From NCBI GenBank assembly GCA_028551475.1, contig CM052361.1, positions 193,501-257,500 on the forward strand: DNA of 64,000 nucleotides, in the 5' to 3' direction. A model generated the notes under the pieces. The model did not search any database. It was given only the letters and a program-made list of their open reading frames with translations, and was not told the origin of the DNA. The translations under genes were made by a program, and so were the position numbers. This DNA is from Casuarina equisetifolia (lineage: Eukaryota; Streptophyta; Magnoliopsida; Fagales; Casuarinaceae). Below are positions 1 to 11,471 of this stretch, in pieces; position 1 is the stretch's first letter; the number at the start of each line of letters is the position of its first letter.

Positions 1-1891
1 TATAGGCGATTCATAAAAGATTTTTCTAAAATCACTAGACCTCTTTCAAGTTTGTTGGTTAAAGATGTGAAATATAACTTTTCTGATGAATGCTTGCAGG
101 CTTTTAACACTTTAAAGGAAAAGTTAGTATCAGCACCAATCATGGCAGCACCAGAATGGGACTTACCTTTTGAGCTAATGTGTGATGCTAGTGATTTTAC
201 AGTAGGAGCTGTTTTGGGACAACGGAAGAATGGAGTTTTTCAGACCATTTACTATGCCAGTCGAACCTTGTCAGGTGTACAATTGAATTATTCAACAACA
301 GAAAAAGAACTTTTGGCAGTAGTATTTACTTTTGATAAATTTCGTTCTTATCTAATTGGTTCAAAAGTTATTGTTTATTCTGACCACTCTGCTCTTAAGC
401 ATCTACTTGAAAAGAAATAATCAAAACCTAGGTTAATCAGGTGGATTCTATTGCTACAAGAGTTTGATTTGGAGATCAAGGATAAGAAGGGGACCGAAAA
501 TCTAGTTGCAGATCATTTGTCCAGAATTCCCAATCTGAAGGAAGAAGATCAACTGATTATGGAAGAATTTCCTGATGAAAATATTTTTGTGCTCCAATCC
601 ATCCAAATTCCCTGGTATGCTGATTTTGTCAATTATTTGGTAAGTAATGTTCTTCCTCCTGAAATGTCATATCAACAAAGAAAAAAAATTCTTTTCTGAC
701 CTCAAACATTATTTTTGGGAAGAGCCTTTCTTGTTTAAAGTATGTGTAGACCAGGTTATAAGGAGATGTGTTCCTGAGGAAAAGATGGCTAGTATCCTAC
801 ACCATTGTCATGCTAGAGAAGCTGGTGGTCATTTTGGTGCCACCAGAACTGCAGTTAAGGTTTTACAGTCTGGATTTTATTGGCCTACACTTTTTAGAGA
901 TGCATATTCATATGTAGTTGCATGTGATCAATGTCAAAGAACTGGGAATATTTCTAGGAAACATGAGATGCCTCTAAACAATGTTGTTGTGTGTGAGTTA
1001 TTTGATGTTTGGGGTATTGACTTCATGGGACCCTTTCCACCTTCTTATGGAAATATGTATATTTTGGTGGCTGTTGAGTATGTGTCTAAGTGGGTAGAAG
1101 CAGTAGCATTGCCTATAAATGATGCTAAAGTTGTGGTTAAATTCTTAAAGAAAAATATTTTTACCCGTTTTGGCACTCCTAGGGCAATCATAAGTGATAG
1201 AGGGACCCATTTTTGCAACAAACAATTTGAAGCACTTTTGGGTAAGTATGGGGTTACCCATAAGATTGCTACCCCTTATCACCCTCAGACTAGTGGTCAA
1301 GTTGAGATATCAAATAGGGAAATTTAGAGAATTTTGGAAAAAACTGTGAATGCCTCAAGGAAAGATTGGTCAATGAAACTTGATAATGCACTTTGGGCCT
1401 ATAGAACAGCATTCAAAACACCAATTGGAATGTCTCCTTTTAGGCTAGTGTTTGGGAAGGCTTGTCATCTACCGGTAGAATTAGAGCATAAAGCATATTG
1501 GGCTTTGAAATTTTTGAACTTTGATATGCAGTCTGCAGGTGAAACTCGATTGTTGCAGCTGAATGAATTGCAGGAATTACGAGATGAGGCCTACGAAAAT
1601 GCCAAAATATACAAGGAGCGGACAAAAAGATGGCATGACAAACACATATTAAGGAGAGAGTTTGTGGTTGGCCAAAAAGTATTACTTTATAACTCTCGTC
1701 TTAAATTGTTTCCAGGTAAATTGCGGTCTCGATGGTCTGGCCCTTTCATAGTCACTAAGGTATTTCCATATGGAGCAATAGAAGTTGCAAATGACACCCA
1801 AGGCACGTTTAAGGTGAATGGTCAGCGTTTGAAGCCCTACTTTGAGGGAGTCAATATGCAGAAGACTACCATTGATCTTTTTCCTCCTTGA
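1..1891 (+). pseudogene. Ty3/gypsy retrotransposon pol remnant (RT end, RNase H, integrase)
   Basis: Seen: the window opens inside a Ty3/gypsy polyprotein. Order is end of reverse transcriptase with RNase H (1-420, motif FELMCDASDFTVGAVLGQ), connector (451-690), integrase zinc finger of H-H-C-C type (about 800-960), DDE core (about 990-1330, motifs [27 protein letters not shown]) and the C-terminal integrase region (1334-1891, RWSGPFIV). The reading frame is broken three times: an in-frame TAA at 418-420, a frame change in the A-run near 680-688, and an in-frame TAG at 1325-1327. The product would reverse-transcribe and integrate element RNA, but this copy cannot code for an intact enzyme. 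The integrase style fits the Athila/Tat side of Ty3/gypsy rather than chromoviruses (no chromodomain seen); this is inference from family resemblance. The gag half and 5' LTR lie left of the window. Confidence 0.93.
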
Positions 1892-3497
1892 GTAGCTACA
1901 TTGAAGATAGTTTGGCTGAAAACTATAAAGCAAGCGCTTCTTGGGAGGCAACCCAAGCATTTTATTGGTTCTTTTGTTGAAAATTTTGTCACCACCATCT
2001 CCTCAAAGCTTTCTATGGCTATCACCTACAATCAGGGGAGTTTTCTCATTCCTATTTTACCTTTATTTTTGCTTTATTTCTTTTTACATTAAGGACAATG
2101 CTCCATTCAAGTTTGGGGGTGGGAAAATAAATCTTTTCTTGCTAAATCTAATTGAATTTTTCTCATGTCATGATTAAACCCTTTGTTTTGAATTCTTAGC
2201 GATTCTTAGGAAGATGTAGATTCTGTTCAAACCTACAATTGTGATGTGAGTTAAGTGTGATTCTGATTATGTTGATTCATTTATTAAGCACTAAAAGTCC
2301 TTCATTTTTTTAAATTGTGTGTATCTCTAGAGAACATTCATGTGAAGTATGTGATTTTCTTAGATCTCACCTGAATCTTAGAATTTGTTTGATTTTCTCT
2401 TGAGGCGAAATCCTAGGCTGCATCTAATTGAGAAAATGATTTAGACCATTCTTTGGATCGTTTGAGCCTTTCAAGCCAACCTTATTTATTTATTACCAGT
2501 CACCCCGCTGAGCCTTGATTTATATCCATTTTTTTTATTTTGACACCCACATATATATACCTTTGAGCCTTTGATAAATTATCTTTTCGTCCCGCACCCT
2601 TGAACATGTTGATTTTGAGTGAAAGAGAAGTCAAAGGGAAGGATGTTATATGGGAATGATATTAATTGCAATGATTATGTAGCATAATATGTTGCTTTTG
2701 TGAATGCAAAAATAAAAATAAAAAAAGGAAATGCAACATTTGTCTAAGAATGGAATTCTCTTATTGCTTATTGTCAAATTCAAGCAACTAAAGGTTTAGA
2801 AATTGACTTTTGCACAGTAGTTGGATGTCATCAACAAGATAAGATTATAATGATTACATTTCTAGTCCTACTACTTGCTTTATGATTGCAAGCATGATTG
2901 TGACTTTTGTGAGTGTCGAAATCCAAGTGAAATCAAGTATTTTTGGGAAGAAATAAATGAGAGAATTTGTGATAGAAAGATCATTTGCAAAAAAAAAAAA
3001 AAGAAGAAGAAGAAGAAGAAAGCAAAGAAAGGAAGTGACAAAAGCTTAAATTAGATCCTAGAAAGCAATGTGTTCATGGGTGAATTTAGCCTAAATGACT
3101 TTCATCTTACCCCTAGCCCAGCCTTACATTACAAGCTTATAAAAGTCCTATTGATTCTTGGTTAGATGATTAGCCTACATTAGTGGAGAGAGGAATGAAA
3201 AGCAAACCTATGAGGTTTGGTTAAAGATTTTGAGAGATTGCATATTAATGTGGATCTATTTAAAGTGCATATAGTTGAAAAGATAAGGACTCACACTCAC
3301 ACATACGAACATGGTCAACATAGTTAAGAGTCTATCTTATCTTATGAACAATTGTTGTGTTTGCATGAAAGCTATATTTTTTTTCTTTGAATTGTTAAGT
3401 TGAGCAATTTTGAGTGAATTTCAAGAAAGGGTTTTGTCTGAAACTATTATCTCTTACTTTTGCTCGAGGACTAGCAAAATGTCAAGTTTGGGAGTTT
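1892..3497 (+). mobile_element. 3' non-coding internal region of the Ty3/gypsy element
   Basis: No long open frame follows pol. A short conserved tail (1926-1965, frame reading ALLGRQPKH) is of the kind seen after pol in Athila/Tat-type elements. Purine-rich tracts with the core AAGTTTGGGGGTGG (2109-2122) and AAGTTTGGGAGTTT (3484-3497) resemble polypurine tracts, the second lying directly against the LTR start. A poly-A/GAA simple repeat occupies about 2990-3023. Nothing else is recognisable. Confidence 0.75.
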
Positions 3498-4587
3498 TGA
3501 TAACTCTATTTTTATAGAGTTATTTTGACTATTTTAGGATATAAATAATACAAGTTTTATAAGATAATATTTAAGCTTTGATATATTTATGTAAACTGGT
3601 GTTATTTATGCAGCAAACCCCAAAAGAGCAAAAGAAATAAAGGAAGAGAAAGTTACAAAAAGGCACGTGAAGAAGACAAGGAAAGAAAAAGAAGTCAAAA
3701 GAAGAAAAGAGGAGGCAACGTGTAAAGCAACAAAAGAGGAGGAAATTGAGCACAACTCAAGAAAGAGGCCAAGAATTCAAGATTTTCTTGAAAAGAAGAC
3801 AAAAAGGGTGACAGGCTTCTTGTTCTTGGATTCAAGATGTCTTCTTTATTCCCTATTATTATTTTTCCTCATTATTTCTTTATGCTTTAGTTTATTTTTG
3901 TTAGAGCTACGATGTAACCTAATTATGATGGTATGAATCTTATGATTATTATGTTTTGCAAGATATTTTATTTATGTGAGTTATATATTATTATGTTTAA
4001 TGCTTTTAAGTGATTGGCCACCACTTGAATGATTTGATGTGCATGTTTGAGACTGAGAGGTAATAATATGCAATTGCTTCTTATAATATATAACCATGAA
4101 TTAAATGTGGATAGACATATACCATGTTATTTGTGTGGCTTTTGATGATAAGATAATCAAAAGATTTATTGTAAACTGGGAATGTTCATAGATCTTAATG
4201 CATTTGGTTTGTTTCAATTCACATATAGAAATATAGTGAATTAATGAACTAAGTAGGTTTGTTATACCTAGACATAGGATAGTAAATAAATTAGGAAGTT
4301 CCGCCATCACATAGATATTATTCCTCTTGCAAGCATACATAATCTACATTAGTACCTCATAGTTATGGTGAAATCAGACACTCTAACATATTTTGTGTAT
4401 TTAGTTTTATTAAATTTAGTTGATTAGTTTATTCTCTATCAATTTAGATTTGTTAGATAAATTCTAAGAGTTGTTCACTGTTAGTAATTAGTTGGCATAG
4501 TAATCACCAATCTCTGTGGGACGATACTTTTCTTATCATTATATTACTTGTTCGACATGTTCACTTGTATTTAAAATTCACCGAACA
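3498..4587 (+). mobile_element. 3' LTR of the Ty3/gypsy element
   Basis: The LTR starts TGATAACTC immediately after a purine tract and is inferred to end ...CCGAACA, where sequence shared with the second copia copy (28540 onward) begins at 4588. Length is about 1090 bp. The region near its end (CTCTGTGGGACGATACTTTT, 4513-4532) is typical of the last part of LTRs in this group. The LTR start resembles another at 11472, which supports the boundary. The partner 5' LTR is outside the window, so the terminal repeat itself could not be confirmed. Confidence 0.75.
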
Positions 4588-6696
4588 ATGAACGACCCTA
4601 CCCAAGCCCATCAGTTTGCCAGTCGAACGGGCCTGAAAAAGACAAAATTGAGAATCGGAAATAAGGCGACAATTATTGGAAGCACAAACTTTGGAAACGA
4701 AAATGAGATTAAATTGGAATTCGGGAACAAAAAGAACATTATGGAGGGTGAGGTGTGGGCTAAGAGTAACGTCGCCAATTTAGGTGACAGAGGTAATGTT
4801 CCCATTAGGGAGGCGGACGGTAGTGGAGGGGTGATTATTGTGAATTTTGGAAAAAAAATTTGGGTGGCAAATAATATGGTCACTGGCGCCAGAGTCAATA
4901 ATCCATGCATGAGAAGAAATCGAGCTCATAAGATAGAAAGACGTACCTACAAAATTGCTAATTTTGTCTGGAATGTCGACATTGGAAAGGGCTTGCACGA
5001 TTTGTTTGAGCTGATTCTCGCTGAAAGGATGTTCAATTTGTTCCCCAGAAATAGCAGTAAGTTGATTTATGGAGGCTACCTTGTCAGAGGTGTTGCGGTC
5101 CGTGGGCTTGCCATGAAGACGCCAGCACTGGGCCTTAGAATGGTTGGGCCTCTTGCAATATTCACAGACCACGCTGCTGGATCGCGAGCGGGCTGAGTTC
5201 AGGCCGCGCGAGCCCGTAAAAGAGCGCGAGGAGCGCACACTGTTAGATCGTTTGACCGCGGGGGCTGGCGTGGCGTCATGAGAGGCGTCAGATCCATGCG
5301 CGCCTGAAGGGAAAAAGGGGCCGTCAGATCTAGGGTTATGATCTGGGCCGTCCATCCTATAGTGAGAAGGCGCAAGGTCATTTCCTGTGTGACCTAAGCG
5401 CACCGCCTGGGCGATCCAGCCGCCAGGAGCAGAGCGACCAGCAACGAGGCGCGAGGAAGGAGGAGCCCAAGCCGAGAGGACGACCGTGTCACCGACGCGA
5501 AGGTATTCAGAGGATGCGAGACAGTGATTTTCTTCCTGAACGGCGAGATGGAAGACACGGCGGATAGACGGCGGCGGCTCCATGGTAAGAACCTGTGATC
5601 GTAAAGGTGAGTAAGATTCATTTAGAATCAATAAAAAACGGGTTACCCGATCTTGTTCTTTGATGGAGCGGTACTGCCGTATGGTTGCTTCCGGTCCGTC
5701 GAGTTTCTCTTCGACGCTGTCTAGTTCATTGCAAATCACGGCGAAGTGATTGAAACAGACAACCACGGAGAGGTTGCCTTGTTTCAATTTGGTAAGGGCT
5801 TGGTGAAGCTGGAAACGCTTCACCCGATCGGCCTTGCCGTACATCTCTGTGATACTGTCCCAGAGAGTGTGAGCATCCTCCGTGGGAGGTAGACCGGCAA
5901 CGACGTCCGGGGCGATGCAGTTGCCGAGCCATGTGCGGACCAACTGCGAACATTTTTGCCATTGCTTGGCGAGATGCTCGTCGGAGGGAACGGGGATGGT
6001 TCCGTCAAGGAAACCATCCTTGTCCTTGGTGACGAGAGCGCGACGGATGTCGCGAGCCCAGATAATGAAGTTATCGGCGCCGGTGAGTTGATGGCCGATC
6101 AAATGGAGTTCCGGTCCGTCAGACGCCGCCGTGTAGAGGGCATCGCCAGGCTCCAGGCGGTTGTGAACGAAGCTGAAATTGAGGAAAGGGCCCGACGGAA
6201 ACGCCAGGTAGGGATCCGACCCGAGTTGACCCAGAAAAGAATTGGGGAAAGTTTCTGGGTTGGGGAACGGGTAGGGGTCCGGCCTCGACCCGACGGGACC
6301 TGACCCAAGGGAGGGCCCGAGAGGAGGCAAACCGGACCTGAGATAAGGCCCGCCCCCAGTTGGGGCAGACTCAGGGTGGGCTGCAGACAATGGGTTCAGA
6401 CCGTCGGGGTGGACGGTGGGTAGGCCCAATGGAGAAGGGCCTAGACTCGGTTGCGAAGGCTGGGCTGGAGGCGCAGAGTAAACATAAGGGTGGGGCATCA
6501 TAACGGGCCACCCAGAGGAGGGTGCCGTGTAGGGAAACCAGGCCAGTGGATGAGCTGGAATAGGCTGAGGTGGAACAGCCAAGGTTGAGCCGGTAGAACC
6601 CAGGGCTGGTGTGGGGTTTTCGTCGGTAGGGGAAGGTGGCTCATACGTGATATCCTCAATGATGGGAGCATCAAGGTCTTGACTGGCAGAAGGCAT
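4588..6696 (-). pseudogene. Ty1/copia gag-protease remnant, copy A
   Basis: The frame starts at 6696 and runs leftwards. A proline/glycine-rich N-terminus is followed by a gag domain (motifs NFIIWARDI, WQKCSQLVRTWLG), a CCHC zinc knuckle (CEYCKRPNHSKAQC, near 5120-5165) that binds element RNA, and an aspartic protease active site (WIIDSGASDH, near 4890-4925). An in-frame TAA stops it just after PNGNITSVT at 4780-4782. The frame then continues towards the integrase but is cut off at 4588 by the Ty3/gypsy LTR. It is therefore non-autonomous and dead. Copy B has a different base at the stop position, so the nonsense change is private to this copy. Confidence 0.92.
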
Positions 6697-6857
6697 GATG
6701 AAAGGTAAAAAAAACTCTCTTTTGGTTGTTTCAGCGTATTGGATTACTGATTGCTACGCCGGAGTGCTAACGTATTTTGCAGGTTAGAGTAAAAAACGGG
6801 AGTTAAAAAAAAGGCATAGATGATCAGAACAAAAAGCAAAAGCGGGAAGAAAAATTT

Positions 6858-6871
6858 GGCTCTTGATACCA
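6858..6871 (-). other. Primer binding site of copia copy A
   Basis: On the minus strand this reads TGGTATCAAGAGCC, the complement of the 3' end of initiator methionine tRNA, the usual primer of plant copia elements. It lies directly against the LTR, which fixes both the element's direction and the LTR boundary. Confidence 0.9.
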
Positions 6872-7123
6872 TGTAACAAGAGGAAAAAGAGAAAACGGGC
6901 CAGTGTTTGGGAATTGTATATTTACTTGCTCAAGTAATTCAGTACAGGACTCGTCCTTATATAACAGAAGGACCAAACTAACATGAAAAGAATATAGACA
7001 ATGAACGAAATATTACATTAATTCATATACAAGTAATATCCATAATAAACCTATGCCATAAGGAAAGAATATGGACCTATATCAGGAAAATATAAACTGG
7101 AATATGCGGACGTATCTCCAACA
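6872..7123 (-). mobile_element. 5' LTR of copia copy A (252 bp)
   Basis: Bounded on the plus strand by TGTAACAAG... and ...CTCCAACA, so in element orientation it runs TGTTGG...TGTTACA next to the primer binding site. It contains a TATA box in element orientation (TTATATAAGGACGAG, near 6952-6966). The LTR sits inside kinesin intron or flanking DNA. Its twin with identical ends is at 30822-31073. The matching 3' LTR is absent. Confidence 0.88.
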
Positions 7124-7533
7124 CATAAGGCTGATCTTATCATATATTCCTAGATGAATAAGTTTGTTACCTTTCCTATTGCAGTAGACTGAGTTTGAAG
7201 GTTGGTACTTTCAATAACAATTGAAAGTATCATGTGAGACCTTGAACTTTCTCTACTCATTCGAGTTTCTGATGTATGTCGTAATTTGATTCCTCTTTAA
7301 ATAATGCTATTCAATTTCTCAATTGTCGAAAATGAAACGATAGTCACATTCTCCACAACGATCGTACCCTAACATCACAAAATACTTTGATATCAAGAGA
7401 AGCTTTTAAAGAGGAACAATATTAACTAACTAAACCAATCATAATCCATAACATTGACCGTTTTGCAAATTGAAACTCTTCACAATATTTCTCATAAGAA
7501 TATATCACAAGGGTACTAAATAATGACACTTGC

Positions 7534-9863
7534 CTTTAAATCTTTCTTAATATCCAATTTTAAGCTTTCCACATCACTTGGTTTAAGAAGATCTACAAGA
7601 CTATCCTTGTATAATTCCACCATATATGCCTGCACTAACACAAAAATAATATCAAGTCTGAGACAATACGTGCATATATGACATTATCATGAGGAACAGG
7701 AAAAGTAAGAGAAATTACCTTCATTGAAAACGAGAGTTTCTTGCTATCTCGTCCTATAATTTTAAATAGTTCTACTATACCTTGGATAGCAAGTCCGGGA
7801 TTGTTTTCAGATCCATATAACGTAAATGTCTTTCCAGAACCAGTTTGACCATAAGCAAACACACACACATTATACCCATCCACTGCTGATTGCACCAAAT
7901 ACTGCATATCAATAACAAAAGCATAACACATAATCACTAATTGTATATGGCACACTACATATATGCAAGAATATTAATAAGCTGAGATCTACAAGTTGAT
8001 GATGTATTTAAATGGAATCAAACTTGCCTTTGTATCCTCACACACATCTTCTTGGGTAGCACTTCCATCGAATACACGGTCATATACATGCTGCCTAGCT
8101 TCACCATCTTTCCATGGATGTTCAACTGTGAATTCATCTACTCTCATAAGTATATCCCTTTCTCCTTCAGCAATTTCTTTCTCACTTAGGGGTCTCCACC
8201 GACAAAAAACCCTAATCTTGCCTTTCATATCTGAAATGTATCAAAAGGAACATATTGGTCATGTTATTAATAGAGATTCTTTTATACAAACAAAAAGAAA
8301 GACCAATATTTATGTTGAAAATGCACTCCATTTCAAAGGTTTTTAAAAATATGACAACCTTCAATTGTATTAAAATAATGCCTGCTTAAAGCTTGTTCAT
8401 CCTTGTAAAGTGCTTCCAACTTAGCTAATTGTTGAGCCAATAGCTTCTTTGAAATGGCAGCATCATCGAAGTCCTAAGTGCAAGCGGAAAGTAGTAAGCA
8501 ACATGTACTTCAATGAGAATACACTCATATGAATCGAGGCCTAAATATGGTGAGCAAATTAGACTAAATACAAAAACGTAAGAATTGGGAAGGAGATCAA
8601 AAGTATCCAACCTCTTTCATTTCTCTCAATTCCTCTAATTCCCTTAGATTATTCTGCAACTCTTGTTTGACCCCCTCCAACTTCCTTTCAAGTTCAAGCT
8701 TCAAGACTTCACGTTCTTGCTCAAAGCCTTTCTTAAGACACTCTATCTACATTTCATTAGTTAAAGCATATGTGAATTGTTAAACCTATGAAAACAAAAG
8801 AAGTTCCTAACAACAAATTCTAATTGTAAATAAGTACTACCTCTTCTTGTTGAGCCTCTTGCTTATTTGGAATGGCAGCATCATTGAAGTCCTAAGCACA
8901 AGTAGAAAGTAATAAGAAATGTACTTCAATGAAAATACACTCATGAATTGAGGCTGAAATATGGTGATCAAATTAGACTAAATACAAAAACATAAGAATT
9001 GGAAAGGAGATCAAAAGTATCCAACCTCTTTCATTTCTCTCAATTCCTTTAATTCCCTTGGATTATTTTGCAACTCTTGTTTGACCCCCTCCAGCTTCCT
9101 TTCAAGTTCAAGCTTCAAGACTTCGCGTTCTTGCTCTAAGCTTTTCTTAAGACACTCTATCTACATTTCATTAATTAAAGCATAGTGAATTGTTAAACCT
9201 GTGAAAACAAAATAAGTTCATAACAACCAATTCTAATTGTAAATGAGTACTACCTCTTCGGCTTTCTTCTTTTCAAGTTCACATATCCTTTCTTCTAATA
9301 TCTTTTCATATTTCAGCTTCTTGTTAGTGTCTTCTCCATGCAACTCCTCACTATGAAGTTTTAACTCATCTTGGAGCTTTTCTAACAGCTGTATTGAGCA
9401 CCACCCATAATCAAAATTTATTTATCCATCACATAGAAAAATGACTATATTGATAAAACAAAGTACCATAAACATATGAAATAACTCAAATAGATTTGTA
9501 TATATTGCAGGCATAGAATTCATTTTCAACAAACTTCACCTGTGTATTAGCTCCAACCAAATCTTTTTTGTTATTCTTCTCTAACTCAACCAACCTTGCT
9601 TCCATGCTTCTTTTCTCTTGTTGTGCGACCTAAAAGAATTGAAATTAGTGATGGGATAAAGGAATATATGCTAATTGGACAAGGTAAATCATACTAACCT
9701 GAAGTGCCTTATCTTTCTCATCATACCATGTTCTAAATCTGTCAAGACAACCCATAACATTGGCAAAGTATATCATGTCAAATCTTAATGATTGTTTCAG
9801 TCCCTCTCGTTCTTCATGCAGCCCTACTTCTTGCTTTTGCTTTTCATGCAATTCTTCCAGCAA
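7534..9863 (-). pseudogene. KCBP: KCBP-type kinesin-14 fragment (coiled coil and N-terminal half of motor)
   Basis: Kinesin-like calmodulin-binding proteins are minus-end motors of cortical microtubules and trichomes. Exons in transcript order: 9863-9699, 9629-9540, 9388-9254, 9160-9026, 8891-8841, 8746-8612, 8473-8359 (all coiled coil, rich in E, K, L), then motor exons 8230-8028 (DMKGKIRVFCRWRPL), 7901-7719 (P-loop GQTGSGKT) and 7629-7534 (MVELYKDSLVDLL). All splice phases agree and no stop interrupts the exons. The MyTH4-FERM N-terminus is missing upstream. The second half of the motor (SSRSH, DLAGSE) and the calmodulin-binding tail are missing downstream, where the copia LTR starts. The exons after 8028 and 7534 use GC donors (AAG|GCAAGT). 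Upstream lie AT-rich repeats and a MED15 fragment. Inferred to be a truncated, non-functional copy. Confidence 0.9.
8451..9260 (-). repeat. Tandem duplication inside the kinesin coiled coil
   Basis: The block 8451-8868 is repeated at 8869-9260 (offset 418 bp). It duplicates the 45-residue exon starting IECLKK (8612-8746 versus 9026-9160, differing at a few residues) together with its introns. The join creates a small hybrid exon (8841-8891) that begins like the exon at 8473 and ends like the one at 9254. Confidence 0.9.
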
Positions 9864-10039
9864 CTAATCAAAAAACTAAGCATTAATCTCCAGTTGTAAT
9901 TCCTCAAGAGAGATTGATTACAACTTCTTTGATTAATGTTATGCATAGAATATTCTGTTTCAATGCAAATCAATCCTACCATCAACTAAAGCCCTCTTAC
10001 CATGAGGACCTAGATGGACTTTAAGAAGATCATTTCTAC
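9864..10039. other. Intergenic or intronic, nothing recognised
   Basis: Ordinary AT-rich sequence between the most upstream kinesin exon and the start of the AT-rich repeat block. No coding potential or known motif was seen. Confidence 0.6.
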
Positions 10040-11330
10040 AGCCCAAAGTAAAAATTTCAAATAATGTTTAAAATTTAAATTCCAACCATCGGATTTAAAA
10101 ATAAACTAGAAGATTTAAATGGGGTTGTTAATTTAAAAATCAATATGTAAATTAAAATCAAGTAGTTGATGTAAAATTGATCAGTAAATTTTCTGTTTTC
10201 AAATTCAAATGGTAAGATTTAAATTTTTTGATTAGCTTTAAATCAATGGCTTCATTTAAATAAGCATATTAATTTTTATATTAACGGCGGGAGGACTACA
10301 TTCAATTTGAAAATCGTATGGTAGACTTAAATCTATGAATTGGATCTAAAATCTATAGGTTTAAAATCAAATTTTAGATTAAAAATACAAATGTTGGATG
10401 TATAATAACCCAAAACACTTAACTTATCCTGTTAACCTAAACATTGATGTGCATATTTGAATCAAGCCACTAATTTAAAATTGATCAACAAACTTAAATC
10501 ATATTGTCTATTTGAAAATCGTATGGAAGACTTAAATCTAATCATTAGATCTACAAGTTGTAAGTATAAAATTGAATTTTAGATTTAAATTCTAACATTT
10601 AAATTTAAAAATAAACCAATAGATTTAAGCAGCTATTAATTTAAAAGTCAATATGCATATTCAAATTAGAGCAATGATTTAAATCATAAAGTTGATTTAA
10701 AAGTCATATGACATATTTAAATCAAGCCATTAGATTTAAAATCTAAAAATTTCAAGTTTCAAATTTAAATTCCAAGCATCGGATTTAAAAATAAACTAGA
10801 AGATTTAAATGATTTGTTAATTTAGAAATCAATATGTAAATTAAAATCAAGTAGTTGATGTAAAATTGATAAGTAAATTTTCCATTTTCTAATTCAAATG
10901 GTAAGATTTAAAGTTTCTGTAAATCAAGCAATTATATTTAAAATCTAAAAATTTCAAATCATGTTTAAAATTTAAATTCCAACCTTCGGATTTAAAAAGA
11001 AACTAGAAGATTTAAATGGGGTGGTTAATTTAGAAATCAATATGTAAATTAAAATCAAGTAGTTGATGTAAAATTGATAAGTAAATTTTTCGTTTTCAAA
11101 TTCAAATGGTAAGATTTAAATTTTTTGATTAGCTCTAAATCAATGGCTTCATTTAAATAAGTATATTAATTTTTATATTAACGGCGGGAGGACTACATTC
11201 AATTTGAAAATCGTATGGTAGACTTAAATCTACGAATTGGATCCAAAATCTATAGGTTTAAAATTAAATTTTAGATTAAAAATACAAATGTTGGATGTAT
11301 AATAACCCAAAAGATTTAACTACTTGAAAC
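10040..11330 (+). repeat. AT-rich repeat block, about two units
   Basis: Composed of diverged copies of the unit that also builds the 16-21.8 kb array. Landmarks are the rare GC island GGCGGGAGGACTACATTC (near 10288 and 11186, about 898 bp apart) and many TTTAAATC/GATTTAAA blocks. Same orientation as the right-hand part of the large array. No coding capacity or transposon termini were seen. Confidence 0.85.
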
Positions 11331-11471
11331 ATTTTTAGAGCTTTTAATTTTTACACAACTTGAAACATTTTTAGCCATCTATTTTTTGTTGTCATACTAA
11401 ACATACTATATCCATAAAATTTGAGCAATTAATCCAAAAAATAAAGAATCTGAATGAAGATTTCTTCCTGC

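Larger units (their letters stand above)
4588..7761 (-). repeat. Segmental duplication, copy A
   Basis: This stretch is repeated in the same orientation at 28540-31711. It holds the gag-protease part of a copia element, its 5' LTR and 638 bp of kinesin gene beyond the LTR. The right-hand match stops abruptly inside a kinesin exon, after GTCCTATAATT. The left-hand match stops at the Ty3/gypsy LTR. Both copies contain the same LTR at the same kinesin position, so the copia insertion came before the duplication. Confidence 0.95.

Noticed and set aside
4516..5196. 226-codon plus-strand frame across the gypsy/copia junction
   Set aside because: It starts in the LTR and runs antisense to the copia gag-protease frame, with no recognisable protein features.
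6858..6871. Possible tRNA gene because of tRNA-Met similarity
   Set aside because: Only the 14-bp primer binding site is present, with no cloverleaf around it.
10040..11330. CRISPR-like array suggested by regular AT-rich repeats
   Set aside because: Repeats are diverged, long and without unique spacers of constant size, and the genome is eukaryotic.
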